From Ophiura sarsii (Eukaryota > Echinodermata > Ophiuroidea > Amphilepidida > Ophiuridae), in assembly GCA_035610835.1 (NCBI GenBank), contig CM069457.1, positions 43,999,319 to 44,063,318 of the forward strand: DNA of 64,000 bases, written 5' to 3'. A program made the position numbers and the translations under genes. Every line of letters begins with the position of its first letter. The first letter of the stretch is position 1. Below are positions 28,106 through 41,700 of the stretch, piece by piece. A model generated the notes under the pieces. The model made no database searches. It was not told where the DNA came from and worked only from the letters and a program-made list of their open reading frames with translations.

Positions 28106-28143
<38 letters not shown>

Positions 28144-28200
28144 TCAGCAACAACAACATTTAAACAACATCAGCAGCAGCAGCAACAACAGCAACAATAC
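27540..28200. repeat. Long degenerate CAA/CAG/CAT triplet tract
   Basis: A purer CAA block at 27546-27620 is followed by (ATTAAC)n and (GTCAAC)n hexamers, then 500 bp of mixed CAA, CAG and CAT triplets. Every reading frame is low complexity, so it is not annotated as coding. Confidence 0.93.
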
Positions 28201-28539
28201 GACATTTTGCGTGACAATGAGTAAAATCAACATCACGTTGTTGATTTAAACAAGTCATAATAAAGGATTGGCAACGAATATGGTCACGCGTTATGAACTC
28301 GCCTCCCAATAGGGGGTGCTGGTACACTTTTTAGCTTCATGCTGTCATATTGCTTAAATATTTGTAAGACCACAAAAGCTATCTCAACAAATTTTGTATC
28401 ATTTAAAAGCCCCAATAACATGCTATCTGCCTGCAAAATGACATTGATATATCTAATACCGAAGGGGAGATACAGCTGTCTGAATTTTGGGAACCAGGGG
28501 TGCCGCCTGTACAAACTCAATGGGGATAATCCCATGCTT

Positions 28540-28770
28540 TGTTCTTTTTACTTTTACTTGGTGGCCTTACAATGGGGTCATTGCTATGCCTGTCAACTTG
28601 TAAAGCCATAAAGTACAACAGTACAAATAAGGTAAATAGCTGCTTCATTTTTCAAACTAATTTATTCTCAGGGTTCTTACGCCGCTTGGTTGAAACATAG
28701 AAAAGATGAATAATAAAAGGGAAAGCTATTTACCGTGTGAAACACATTCACTGGACTGGTGTGTATTTCA
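28540..28770 (+). other. Last piece of the A/B duplicated unit
   Basis: Matches about 63145-63362 (both contain GGTGGCCTTACAATGGGGTC and CATTCACTGGACTGGTGTGT). Similarity stops just after TGTGTATTT in both copies, which marks the right-hand breakpoint of the duplication. Confidence 0.7.
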
Positions 28771-28807
28771 TCTAATATATAGAACCTGTTATTGACAGAA
28801 CTATGTA

Positions 28808-29552
28808 CAGGGTGTCTCAAAAGTTTCGAAACCATTTTAAAAATGTGTATAATTTATCTCTTAAAATAAATCACATACCAAATTGCAAATATATTTGGAA
28901 AGAGAAAACTTGTAGAATCATTTCGGTCCCAAACATAACTCCTTTTTGAGGCTCCAAAATATAAAACACACGCTGAATATAAGTCACTGTAATCACATGC
29001 ATCATGCTCCTCACATTCCATGTATGTGGATTTTGTTCATAATAAGGATTATATCAATCTGAAATTAAAAAGAATCATTGTAAAGACACTTTTTATCTTC
29101 CCAACCTCTCTCCGTTTGACGCATGCTTGACTTCATTCAGCTCATTATACTACGATTTTATATGAAAGTACATATGAAAAGGTTAAACGATATTTGATGT
29201 TATAGGAGACTCTCTGATCGAGGCATGATTTTTGTAACTTATCAACAATAACAAAAATGAATATCTTAATATTATGTTATAAATGTTATGATTAAGAAAA
29301 TAAAAGCACGAGTGCTCCATGCACTGTGGAAACGTAAAAAAAGAAATGTAAAAAAAAAATGAAAGTACAGTTTTACAGCTAAGGAAAATTTCGTCTATAC
29401 TTTGGCATAACATATAGTTGTTATTGTAAGTTTGCTACCAACATAATTCTACAAGTCTTCTCTATCCAATTATATGCTTATTTTTATACTTCGAATTATT
29501 TAACCGGGGATATACAGTTTTGAAAAGGTTTCGACACTTTTGGGACACCCTG
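28808..29552. mobile_element. Mariner-type MITE with ~26-bp terminal inverted repeats
   Basis: 745 bp. The left end CAGGGTGTCTCAAAAG and the complement of the right end CAGGGTGTCCCAAAAG match for about 26 bp with two differences, and TA precedes the left end. No transposase is encoded. A block near 29297-29350 recurs at about 41745-41800. It is 170 bp upstream of the gene B start codon. Confidence 0.85.
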
Positions 29553-29723
29553 TCCCACCAGAATCGGAACATATCATTCAACTTTGAACTCTCGGGCTCT
29601 TACTGGTAGTATTGCCAAAACGTACTTCCGATATGAGGGCCTATACTTTCGGATAAGACGAGTTCAATTATAATGTTCCTGATTGTGAGTGCTGCTGGCT
29701 GTACTTTTCAGTGTAAATGAAAG

Positions 29724-29793
29724 ATGTCACCTACATTGATATACTTCCTTGTATTAGCATTTCTTATGCTAAACTATGCCGTAAATGCATCAG
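29724..29793 (+). CDS. Gene B exon 1: signal peptide
   Basis: ATG at 29724; 70 bp, ending at phase 1 before GTAAGG. It encodes MSPTLIYFLVLAFLMLNYAV then NAS: a hydrophobic core and small residues at the end, a typical secretory signal. An earlier ATG at 29717 is in another frame and gives no signal peptide. Linking this exon to the FN3 exons rests on phase and on the absence of a better start. Confidence 0.68.
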
Positions 29794-32700
29794 GTAAGGG
29801 AGTAAAAGCCACATTTACATTGTACGAAAAATGAAATATGAATGATATAACTCTCTTTATAATACTAAAAGAGTCGGGATTTTTTAAAGATCCAGATTGT
29901 CTAAAATTATTTCAAACTGAAAGCGAATACTAATAATACAAAGACTCGGACAAACTGAAGTAAAGTGAATATTGCTTCAATTAAGCTAAATAGCATAATC
30001 AAATTGTTCGGCTGAGCACAAGGATTCCGAAAACGTATAGTTTGCCCATTTCCAATGTTTGGTTAACGAATTACCAGGTCAAACGTAAAAAAGGTAGTTG
30101 ACCTTTGCATATCGGGTCAAAATTTAAACTTGCTCCGCTTTAAAAAAAAAAATATCTCAAATTGTTCGTCTGATTGCGAGGATTCTAGAAATGATAGTCT
30201 GTACCATCTAGAGTGTCTGTGGTACCTTATAAAGAGGTCAAAAGGTCAGGTTCCATATAGGTCAATACATTGACCTTTTGACCCACATAATATATTCCCA
30301 GTGGTAAAAAAACACAATTTCTGGAATCCTTGTGATCATACAAACAATATGGTAGTAGGGTCTAGAATGGCAATTCCTTGACCATTCTGTGGCTAGTAAG
30401 GTTTGACGATTGATTTGACATCTATGAACCATAAAGAAAAAGATAAGCTTTAATGCCCCTCGCAAAAGTCCCGGGTTTTTTCGCTAGAATGGCCGCCATA
30501 CAGGAGCCATACAGGAGGTCCGAAAATTCAAATGACTTCAATTAAGCTAAGAAGCCTACCAAATTGTTCGCCTGAGCACAAGGATTCCGAAAAGTATAGT
30601 TTGCCCTACTTCCGATGTTTGGGTAACGAGTTATGGGGTCAATTGGGCATATTGCCCCCACCCCCCCCCCCCACCCCCACTTGATGCATATGTGTACATT
30701 TCAGGAAATATTAACACTATTCCTGTGAATAATTGGGCGAAATCTGATCACAATCCGACATTTCGTTTGAAAGATATAGCCAAAAGACTGATTTCAGATG
30801 GTGAATTTAGCATTTCGCTAAGACAATCAAGGAAAAAAAGGTTGGCACACTTTGTCCCAATTAAGGAAAAAAGTGCCCGTCTCCCCCGAGGAAATGTTGA
30901 TCCAAACCGCATGTCATCAGAAGCTTTGGCAGCTCTCTCAACATTGATTGATGGGGAGAAGGACGAGAGGGAGGGGAAGACCTCTGCGTGCTATTAAAGA
31001 GTGCTATGTCCCAAGTCGGTTCTCTATTGTGAGCACAGGGATAGTTGTATTAAATTGTATCAAGTGTGCCAACTATTATTTTCCTTGATTGTAGGAATAC
31101 ACCGGCAAAGGAGTATCGGAAATACTTGGTAAATGGTACCAGCACTTCAGAGGGATACTGCTCTTAGAAATCCCTTACAACATAATTATTCAAAGGACAA
31201 CATTTTTAGTTTCATTTTTGTTCCTCAGTTCCTTTTAGTTGCCCACCCCAACGTTTCAAGACGATGGATATATCAAATGTTAGAATCGTTTTGACGCTCG
31301 TAATCAATATTTCTGTAAAAGTAGCACAACGTTTATTTTTGGGTAGCTTTGATAAACTACTGGGTATATTATCTCAGGATTGACAAAATCAAATAAGATG
31401 AAATGAACGGCATTTAAAAGCAAGGTGTTTCTTCTCTCCGTGTGTATAAAAAATATTACATCAAACTTTAGAACTTCATGGTAAACAAGATGCGCAAACA
31501 TGTGCACCTTTTTTTAGGGACACCCTGCATAGTATATAGCTTAGAGTCATTTATCACAAATTAGTTAGACACTTGACACTTGTAACAAAACAAAACACAC
31601 ATACCAGGGTTGTTGTTGGTAATGTATTGGATAATCTATGGTACTGAGAAGGTATGATGGAGCTTTCAGTAAAAACAGTCAGTTGACCAATCATCACACT
31701 TTAACATCACCCTTTAACGTTCATGAAAATCGTTATGTTAATAATAAACTCGTGATAACGCCTCACAGCTCCGAATTACAGGTTTCATGAGCCAATACAT
31801 AAGTCATGGGGTAAGTTAGTGACATTTTAAATCACATTGTGTGTTCCTATTTACACATTTGACTTATAATTGCAGGGTCAAAACATTTAGTTAAAGGCTA
31901 AGGGTCATCACATATTCAATATTTATTGAACAAAACGATTTCGATCGTTGTCTTATTATTGAATTATGAAAATGGCGGTGTTTTCGGCACTTGGTTGTGT
32001 GTATTATTTTAGGATTAGTTATGACTCATTTTATGTCACTATTGTTTCCATACATATGCTACACATTCATCCAATAAATGAAGCAACAATTGATTATTTT
32101 CAAATGATCATTATGATACATTAATGTTGTGTTGTTTCAATACACAGCGCAATGTGCACCTTCCAATCTGATAACCACTCCAGTTTTATCAACACAACTG
32201 ACTATTTTATGGAGGTGTTATGACCGAGATGCTGATGATGAGGTAAAGGTGGGTTATCGACTAGCCCACCTAGGACATTGTGATACAGGGCTTGGTAGAG
32301 GTGTGGATCCACCATTTAACTATCAGTTTACAGAGTGGGGTACTTGGAATCGTCAAGATGACGGTGATCCAGACACTCTTGATACTTATCAACACTCTGC
32401 CACATTGACTGACCTGTTTCCATACTCCTCATATCGCGTGTATGTGCGAGTCAGACAATCAAATGGTGCAGGTGGTTATAACTATGCAAACTCTAAGTTG
32501 ATATATCAGGATACAAATAAAGCAGGTGAGCCAGTGATTATGCAAATTCCTGTCTATTTTAATTTACATAATGTTATGTGCGTTTGGAATCAATAACGGC
32601 AACTATTTTATGGATGGTAATGATTCAGACAGACAGCTGCAACCGGATAAGAAATAATAAAGAAATAAGGTCGTGTATTACAATACTAGTGTGTATAGGT

Positions 32701-35700
32701 TACGTAGCACAAAAAGGCCCTGACCAGGCGCTTTGATGTTGGCTAATCCAAAATTAATACTCGATACGAAAAATCTGAGATATACATTTCATGAGCACAT
32801 TTCTTCTCCGTAGATGGATACCTCATTCATAAAAATCGAGTGGACATTATTGACGTTATGATTGTTTAATTGACCACCACTATCATAACAATTTTTGAAC
32901 TAAAGGTGGGTTTCAATGCGATATCCTTGCTTTAGTGTATGATTACGCATTGAAAATGTATGTGCCGACTCCCTGTCGATGCCTGTTTAATTCCCATTCA
33001 TCCCCATACCTGACTGGGTGAGATAACACACAGTGGACAATGCATCTATGATGCAAATCAATGATATCCCATAGAAACCCAATTCTAGTGCAACTTTGTT
33101 GTCGTTACTTATGGTTATCGGAAACTTATGCAGAACGTATTAAGAACACGTTGAGTACGTCGAGAAATTGTGAACATGCTTAATAATTTTTTGCGGGCTC
33201 GACGTGTTCCAAAATTTTACAGCGTATCACAGCGAGCTCTTTAACGTAAACGACGTATCGCCAACTTACCCCTAACTTATATCAGCGTACACCAACGTAC
33301 CCAACGTATTTTCCGATATTTCGCTTACGTTGGCATTATACGTTTAAGCGATACGCCATGGTGTAACAGTTAAAACATGTCAATTAATTGACCAACGTTA
33401 AATAATATCAATTATTTGGTCGGTTTCTCTATCTCCACACAGCACCAGGAACATTGGGTTCTGAGAATATAGCGTATACACCATTTGCAAACCAACTGTA
33501 TTTTAATTGGACAATACCTTGTGGCAGCAGGAATGGTTGGATAACTGATTATCAGTATATCCTGAGAGATGTTAACAACAATGTAATCACGGGACCTACT
33601 ACAATACAAAACCCCTATCGTTATATTACTAGTCTCAGCTGTGACACTACCTACAGGTTCTATGTTGCTGGGATCAATAGTGAAGGAACAGGACCATACA
33701 GTGAATACAAGACAGCAACAACTTCATGCTGTACCACCAGAGGTAATTTATTTAATCACATTTATTTTTGGTTTTGAGATAAGACGAAATTAGCAAGCAC
33801 CCCATTGGTATCATGAATACATAGTCCTAAAACAGGTAAAGTATATGCTTATATATTTCAAATTATATACCGCATACATAATCAAGCTATGCCTTCAATT
33901 TCAATATGACGTCATGAAAAACAAATTTGCCCGGGCATAGTCTTTTTTGATGACGTCACACACCATGGTTCACGTTTTCACGAACACCCTGTATATATTT
34001 ACGCCGTGCTTGACAGCTGGCCTTTGACTTTTCGCATTTATTCGTCTGCTGCGTAAAGTTTTGTTTAAACATTTTACATGATCAGTTTCGTGTTGTTGTA
34101 CCGTTTTAAGAAATGGCTAAAAAGCAAATAGCTCTGGTTGCGCTTGTTGACGAACAAGGCATCAAAGATATCATAGATTCAGCTAGCCTCAATGCAAAGT
34201 GTCCAGTGAAATACGCTGTTAGAATTGCTATCCCTCTATCACTAGCAGTTTAGCGGTAAGAATATACAGTGACAAACCTTCCGAATTCGGAAATCGATAT
34301 TTTTGTCCGATTCTACTTTGTCCTTAGGCAACAGAACAATGAAGGTGTGGTCTCGTGTACCTTCATTTCATGAAACTCTGGTTGGCCTAAGGTGAATAAG
34401 TATATAGGAAATGTTCTTTTATAACCAATCAAATGACAACAATCTATATACTAGTATTTGGTATATAAATCAAATATCGACTGCTTTCATTCGGGTCACG
34501 GTTCAAGTTATAGGACCGCAGTGATCTCGAAACTATACTATGCCCCTCTGCTAACGCCTCGGGCATAGTCTGGTTTTCGAGATCACCTTGGGCCTATAAT
34601 TTGAACCATGCCCCTCATTGTAGTCAATATTTGTATACTATAGCACCGATGCAAAAATATTAAATTTTAAAAGAATATCTTCTCTTTAAATTGAGATATT
34701 ACATGATTGACTAATAATTTTAGATCTACGTGTCCAAAAAAAACCTTAGTACAGTTTTCATTTAAGCAACAACAAAAATGTTTTTTTGTATAAGCATGAC
34801 TTGTTGTGATTAGCTGAAATTATATAAACTAGTTGTGTGTAAATGTAATCTTAAAACAAATCCCAAGATATGAGATGTTCATGTATGAAAATGTGGATAA
34901 GATATAAAATGATTTGAACAAATAGGGTCTAAAAAAAAACACTTTTCTTCTTTTGTGTACTGGTTGTCCCTAAAGAAATGGTGCACGTGTTTAACCAACT
35001 CGTTGACCATGAAATTCTACGATTTGGTGAACGATGTTAATACATACGAAAAGACTAAACACCTGGCTTTCAGATGCCGTTTATTTATGATTTGGTCATG
35101 TCAATCGTGATATATACCTAGATTATCAAAGCTACCCAAATTTGACGTTGTGCCACTTTTACAGAAATAATGATTTTAAGCGTCAACACGATACTAACAT
35201 TGGTCTATCAATGGACATCAATCCGTCTTGAAACAATTTTTTTTTATAAATAAAAGGACTGAAGAACAAATATGAATCAATTAACTAAAATATATATGAC
35301 AATGCCCCCCCCCTCCCCCCCCCCCCCCCCCCCCACCCACCGGGATTGATGTCCATGAACATTGAAGGTTTCGTCTCTGTTGATTAAATATGTAATCACA
35401 ACATTAATATTCAGACACATATGAGATAATATTCTGGCATAGGCTAGTTAAAACGGTTTAATGATCTGAAAAGTTATTGCCAGATAAAACTCTATAATAA
35501 TAGTGCACGTTTTTTTTCTTCAAAATAATATTCTTAACCGATATCATATCCAAACAACAGAAGAATCAAAGATTCCCAAAGTTTAAAATTGCAAATTAAT
35601 TGGCTGCTGAATGTTCTTGTTGCAAAAAGTCCTTACTTGCACATGCATTGAGTTGTTGATCTTCTGTTTGAACACAAACCATGTCTTTTGTAATGTCTTA

Positions 35701-38700
35701 TGTCATCAAAGCTTTATGGACCTCTCCCTTCAACATGTCCTCCTCACGTGCATTGCACTTATCCGCTCGTGTTCTCATTGCCTGGACAGCGTTCATTGGA
35801 TCTCTGCTCCGTCTCAGTGCTCTGACTTCATACATGATTCTCCTTTCAAGTTCTTTGCTGGCGGTGTAAGGTACACTTTACTCTTAATGTAACCCCACAA
35901 GTAAAAGTCCAAAGGTGTCCAGTCCGGTGAACGCGCTGGCCACTCTCTATTGTGACCAATGCCACGAAACAGTGTTTGGAGACGATCGTGAACTATCCGA
36001 GACTGATGACACGGTGCACCATCCTGAAACCACCAAACTCTAGTGATAGATCCATTGTTATTCTGCTGATAGCGGACATTTAGTAGAGTCATTAATCTTG
36101 GATTCCGTAACCAATTTCTTGATACCTTAGTTTCTTAGTGAATTTGTCAACTAGAACCATTTTAAAAGAAAATGAGCTCCCATGCACCTCTCAAAATAAA
36201 AGTGACGGGAACGTTCTTTTATAGCGCAAATTCCAAAATGGCCGCCATACAGGTGCCCACAAATTAAAATGGTGTTAATTAAGCTAAAAAGCACACCAAA
36301 TTGCTCGGCTGAGCACAATGATTCCGAAAAAGTATAGTTTGCTCTACTTCCGATGTTTGGTTAACGAATTATCGGGTAAAACGTAAAAAAGGTCATTGAC
36401 CTTTGCATATCGGGTCAAAATTTAAACTTGCTCCGATTTTGAATGATCACAAGGATTCCAGAAATAGGGGTTTTTTACCACCGGGAATATTTTGTGTAGG
36501 TCAAAAGGTCTACTGACCTATATAGAATCTGACCTTTTGACCCCTTTATAAGGTACAACAGACACTCTAGGTGGTAAAACATCGGAAGTAGGGCAAAATA
36601 TGCTTTTTCGAAATCCTTGTGCTAAGCCTAACAATTTGGTATACTTTTTAGCTTAATTAAAGCTATTTGAATTTTCGGGCCCCTGTATGGCGGCCATTTT
36701 GGAATTTGCGCTATATAAGAACGTTTCCGTCACTTTTGAGTGGTGCATTGGAGCTCATTTTCTTTTAAAATGGTTCTAGTTGACAAATTTACTAAGAAAC
36801 TAAGGTATCAAGAAATTGGTCACGGAATCCAAGATAATGACTCTACTAATTGGCCAAAAGCTGAGGAACAATGAGGTTATAGATCATATCTAGATACCTC
36901 TGGCCATTCATTTTCTCGCGAATGATGATAGGACTAATGATAGACCCATTTTCCATGAGTCCTATCCAGACTACTAGCTTCTCTCTTCTGAAAGAGCGGT
37001 CATACACAAAGCCCTGTGGCGGGTTACCTCTGGGGGCATATGATCTCACATTCTGAGTTTGGACTCTGGCATCCAACGGGAATACTGCTTCGTCACCAAC
37101 AAGGACATCAGATATAAATCTGGGTTGAGCATTGAATGCGCCTCGGTAAATCGGCAGGGAGCAGAGCGTGTCTTTCTTCCATCGTATATGGATGCCATAC
37201 TAGACCCAACCTCATTTCTACGAGCAGATATTGTTGGATCCTCTGAAGTGCACGCCGCACGTCATCAATGTGTTGCTGTGTCCTGCCACTTCTTAGTCTT
37301 CCAGAGTGTTCTTTATTCATATTGGTGCTTGTACCATTTACCAAGTATTTCCGATACTCCTTTGCAGGTGTGTTCCTAGATGGCACGCGAGTGTTTGGGA
37401 AATGAATGGCAAACCCTCTGAGGACTTCAGCTGGGCTTCTTGTTTCATGATATTTTAATACCATGAACACCCTCTCGTCTAATGTAAATTGAGGCCACAC
37501 CCCCGCCATATGGACGTCTGTCTTGTTTTAAAAATGTAGGCCTAATGCACATGTTGTGAAAACTCTTCATTCAAAAGGACTGGTTCGATTCATGTAACAA
37601 ACATCTTTACATTCAGTTCTGCTTGGCGACACAGACACTCATTTTATTGAAGGGTTCAACAAAAGAAAGTATACCACTTTTTTATGTCATTTTGAGTAAC
37701 ATTGCGTAACACTGGTGAAGGGCAATCTTACAAGTGGAAGTCTTAACTAGGAGTACACCTTTAAACCTGTAAAGTGGCACAACATCGATTTGGGTAGCTT
37801 TAGTTAATTGGCCATATCTCACGATCAACAAGACCAAATTAGGAATAATTTAGATACCTTTTTCGAACCATTGTGTTTGAGCTCCGTAGCTTTCGAGGTC
37901 ATCACGACCCCTTCATTCAGCGTAGTGTTTACTTCCCTCCGTTTGTCACATGACCACCTTTTGGGACCAAATTATATTAAATAAACGGTATCTGAAAGAC
38001 ATGTGTTTGGTCTTTTCATATATTAACATCGTACACTAAATCTTAGAATTTCATGGTCAACATGTTGGTTAAACACGTGCACCCTTTTTTAGAGACACCC
38101 GGTATATATGAGAGATGTGTTTGGAATGTATTTTTACATGTATTTTCAGCACCTGATAGGGTCACCAATCTCCAACAGGGTAGAATAACAGCGACATCCA
38201 TTCAAGTGATTTGGATGGAACCCACGTTTAAAGGATGTCCTATCATTGACAGTTATGAGGTGACAGGCACAGGTGTAAGTCGTTTGAGTGGATGTCCTAC
38301 TCTGTTTAGCCACACTTTTTCACGACAAACATCTACATCATTGTCATATACAAGAACACCAGCCAGACCATACTTTACATACACAATAAGTGTTAACTCA
38401 GTGGGTGGACCCGTACTACCAATTATGGTGTCCACTGAGCAATCAGGTGAGCCGAATTGTGTTTAGAGATTATCTCGTTATGCAAACTTACCAAAACATT
38501 TTAATAACTGAGATGGAATTGATTTGAGTGTGACACGGGAATAATCTTCGCGTGAAACATGAAAATACTCCATTTAACATTATCATTAATTATTTATATC
38601 ATTTAACATTCTGCATAAATGAGTATGAATACTATATATAAACTATTCTTAAACAGCTAAGAAAGTTTAAGCAATCTCATTGGTTCTCAGAGAAATCGGC

Positions 38701-41700
38701 GACATCTAGATGAGACAATAGAACACGGGGAGGTGGGGTTTACGTTTTAACAGCGCGCCTGACCTTTACAATGCGTGGTTTGCTCCATAACGCGCACTTC
38801 TGCAGTGTGTCTTTAGCGCTTTTCCTGCGTTTATGCCGGCGCTGCGACGCTTACGCATGGTTTACTCATCGCATGTGATTGGATGGTATGTGTGTGGGCT
38901 ATTCGATCCTAGCAGGGGTAAAAGTTGTCAAATGTGGACAATAAAATGTAATGTACTTATTTCTTTGATAAATGTCTAAAGTATGATTGTTTAAGAATTA
39001 GAATAAAGGTACATCATTTTTCCGGATCGCGGCCGACTCGACGTGATTCTTGATTTATACTCACCTATGACCTAGCGAGTGACGACACGCTTTTAATATT
39101 ACGGAGGACTAATCACGTCAGAATTTTACATTAAACTATAGGTAGTAACACTTGGCATATGCGCCAATTCATTTTGTTAGGGGACGATGCTGATTAATGT
39201 GGATATTTACCTCGCTAGTTGCTATTCTGGTGTTATTCGCCAGTTATGCTCTAAGAATTACATCGTTAGTAAGTTATGCTACAGTTAGAGCATAACTACT
39301 AGAGAGGTTAGCATACCTCCCTATTAAGTTACTCGTCATTGGTGCACTCGGCCGATGATTTTTCTTTCTGTTTTGCCTTGCTACATTTTAAACTTGCCAA
39401 GACAATTCAAGTTTGCTAGCAACAGCTGACTTCTGTAACTTGAATCCACCCATGGATGCTTTTATACTAAACATGATCTCAAAATGATTGACACCCGTTT
39501 GCCTCTGTAATGGATTTCTCATAGTCCATTATGATACCCTTTCATCATCACTAAGTTAGTTTGGCTCAAAAGAAATGCACCATAAATGTTCTAAAATGGT
39601 TGTTGGTGGCTTTCTTTGATATCCATGCTGAGAATAATTAACTCTTACAGGGAATCCTAGACAGATTATTTCATGAACATTAAATTATTCAAGAGCAACA
39701 TTGTGTTTCTAGGTTGAATGGTTCGGCCGATATGGTCCCACACCACCAAATAAGTACCCTATTGCTTTGTGTGGTTTAGAGGTCAAGTTCGTGTTAATTT
39801 GTCTCACCTTAAAGAGCTAACTGGTTCATTCAAATCATTGTTTTTGTTGAAGATCAAGATGTCTTCTGCTTAAAAACAATCCCTTTTGTGGGGGTTAACC
39901 GGCATTTCCCCCCGCTACAGGCCAATGATATCTATCTTAGGTACGATAGGTTGGCTGCCTATATTCTAAGATCCGGGATTTTTTTGGCTCTAAATTGGTG
40001 GAAACAGTGACATCATGTAAAATAATAACATTCATGAAAAAGCTAGAGATTTCGGACCTAATATGGAAGAAATAACCTACAAATGCCAAATTATGAAACA
40101 TTAAGGTACATTTACAGCAACTTTTACCTTTTCTAGGATGTTAAATTTAGACTTATGGTGGGGTCTTTCTTGATTTCAAACACTGCCGGATTTTGCCAGA
40201 ACGCAAAATATGATTTGGTGGTGTGCACTCATATGAAAATCTAGATATACAAGTGTCAGTCTTCTTGGAATTATAATGTTGAAGGCATACCATAATAATA
40301 CAATAATCACTGTTTTGGATTTCAGGGCATAAAGTTAGTCAAAAAAGACACAGAAATTATAGAATTTCATCAATTCCAAGATGGCTTCCAGCAGCCATCT
40401 TGGATTTCATGCTGAATTATAAAAATTATAAACTATCCACCGTAATAGATTCATAGGCATAATTAACATACACATATCATTATATCAATCATTTCTCCAG
40501 GTTTATGTCTAGAAGTCATAACATTTTCTACATTTCAAAAGCGGCCATTTTGGATATTGCTGTATTCCAGCTGTCTGCAGTTGCGAGGGGAATAGGAGCT
40601 AATTTTGTTTCTAAATACCCTATAGTATCAAAACCCACCCTTAACCTATCTTTGCTTTCCCTGGATCACTGAATATGACCCTACTAATGGTTATGAGCAA
40701 CAGCTTCATTGAGGGCGTTTAATCTGGCAACGCTGTTGTTTAAATACAATCAAATCATGTCCAACTTAATGCTGAATTGATACAAATATCATTTGAATGC
40801 ATATCAATCCTTATCAGAATTTTCTATGAAAGTAAATCCTGAAAATCCCTATTTTTCACAATGAATTAAATGTCAATAAACCGAAAAAGTGCAAAGTTCC
40901 TGGCAACACTGCTCTCCGGTACAACAATTACCTAAACTTTTTTTTCTTGAAACATGTAGACCAACATCCTATCTATTGACCCTTAACAGGCTAATTTAAA
41001 AAAAGCACCACTTTAGGGGTTATGTCATTTTTATAACCTTCACTTTTTGCAAAATTAAAATTAATCAAAACACCCCTATTCTACAAAATGGTTTAACCCA
41101 CATTGAAAAATTGAAAGTTAATGTTGACATCATTTTTGGAAAGGACAAGGATGGCTACTTCACTGTATAAAAGAAGGGGACTGTAATGCATGTTCTTCAT
41201 ACAGAAATATGACCTAATACTTACGCTTTTTAAAGTTGTGAAATGGGTAAAATAGTGAAAATTGGGTAATTTCATATATTGGCCGTTGCCATGGCAACCA
41301 AAGGTATATTTGTAATTTTTTCACCAAATATACATGTTGACCAAAGGTCTAAACATGTGCAAAGTATAAAGGAAATTGATATTTTAAAGTCTGCCACCAC
41401 TTCTTTGATTTTTACACACAAGGTCTCTTAAGTACATACCCAAATAACATTACAGTACTTTTAATATTTTTGGAGAAAAATTTGTTTTAGTAAAATGTGC
41501 TCTCATCCCCTAATTCCCCCTTAATACTTTGTCGACAACACAACGATAACTTACAAGCTTCCAGGGGGAGAAATACTTTTCGTCCTTGTTTGTAAAACGA
41601 ATTATGTACACAGAAGATTTTCAAAACAATAAGTAATATAAAAATCGTTTAAGATAGTAAGAATATATTGTTCGAAGTATATGGACTACATAATATAATT

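Larger units (their letters stand above)
34960..38102 (-). mobile_element. Tc1/mariner-type DNA transposon with long inverted repeats, inactive
   Basis: TA flanks both ends (34958-34959 and 38103-38104). The left end CTGGTTGTCCCTAAAG and the complement of the right end CCGGGTGTCTCTAAAA continue into inverted repeats of about 200 bp, with an extra block in the right arm. The transposase lies between on the minus strand and is interrupted by a nested foldback element at 36081-36848. The transposon sits wholly in the gene B intron and ends 47 bp before exon 4. Confidence 0.85.

Noticed and set aside
34114..34254. 46-residue frame beginning MAKKQIALVALVDEQG
   Set aside because: It is short and unrecognised, in repeat-rich intron, with no splice or paralogue support.
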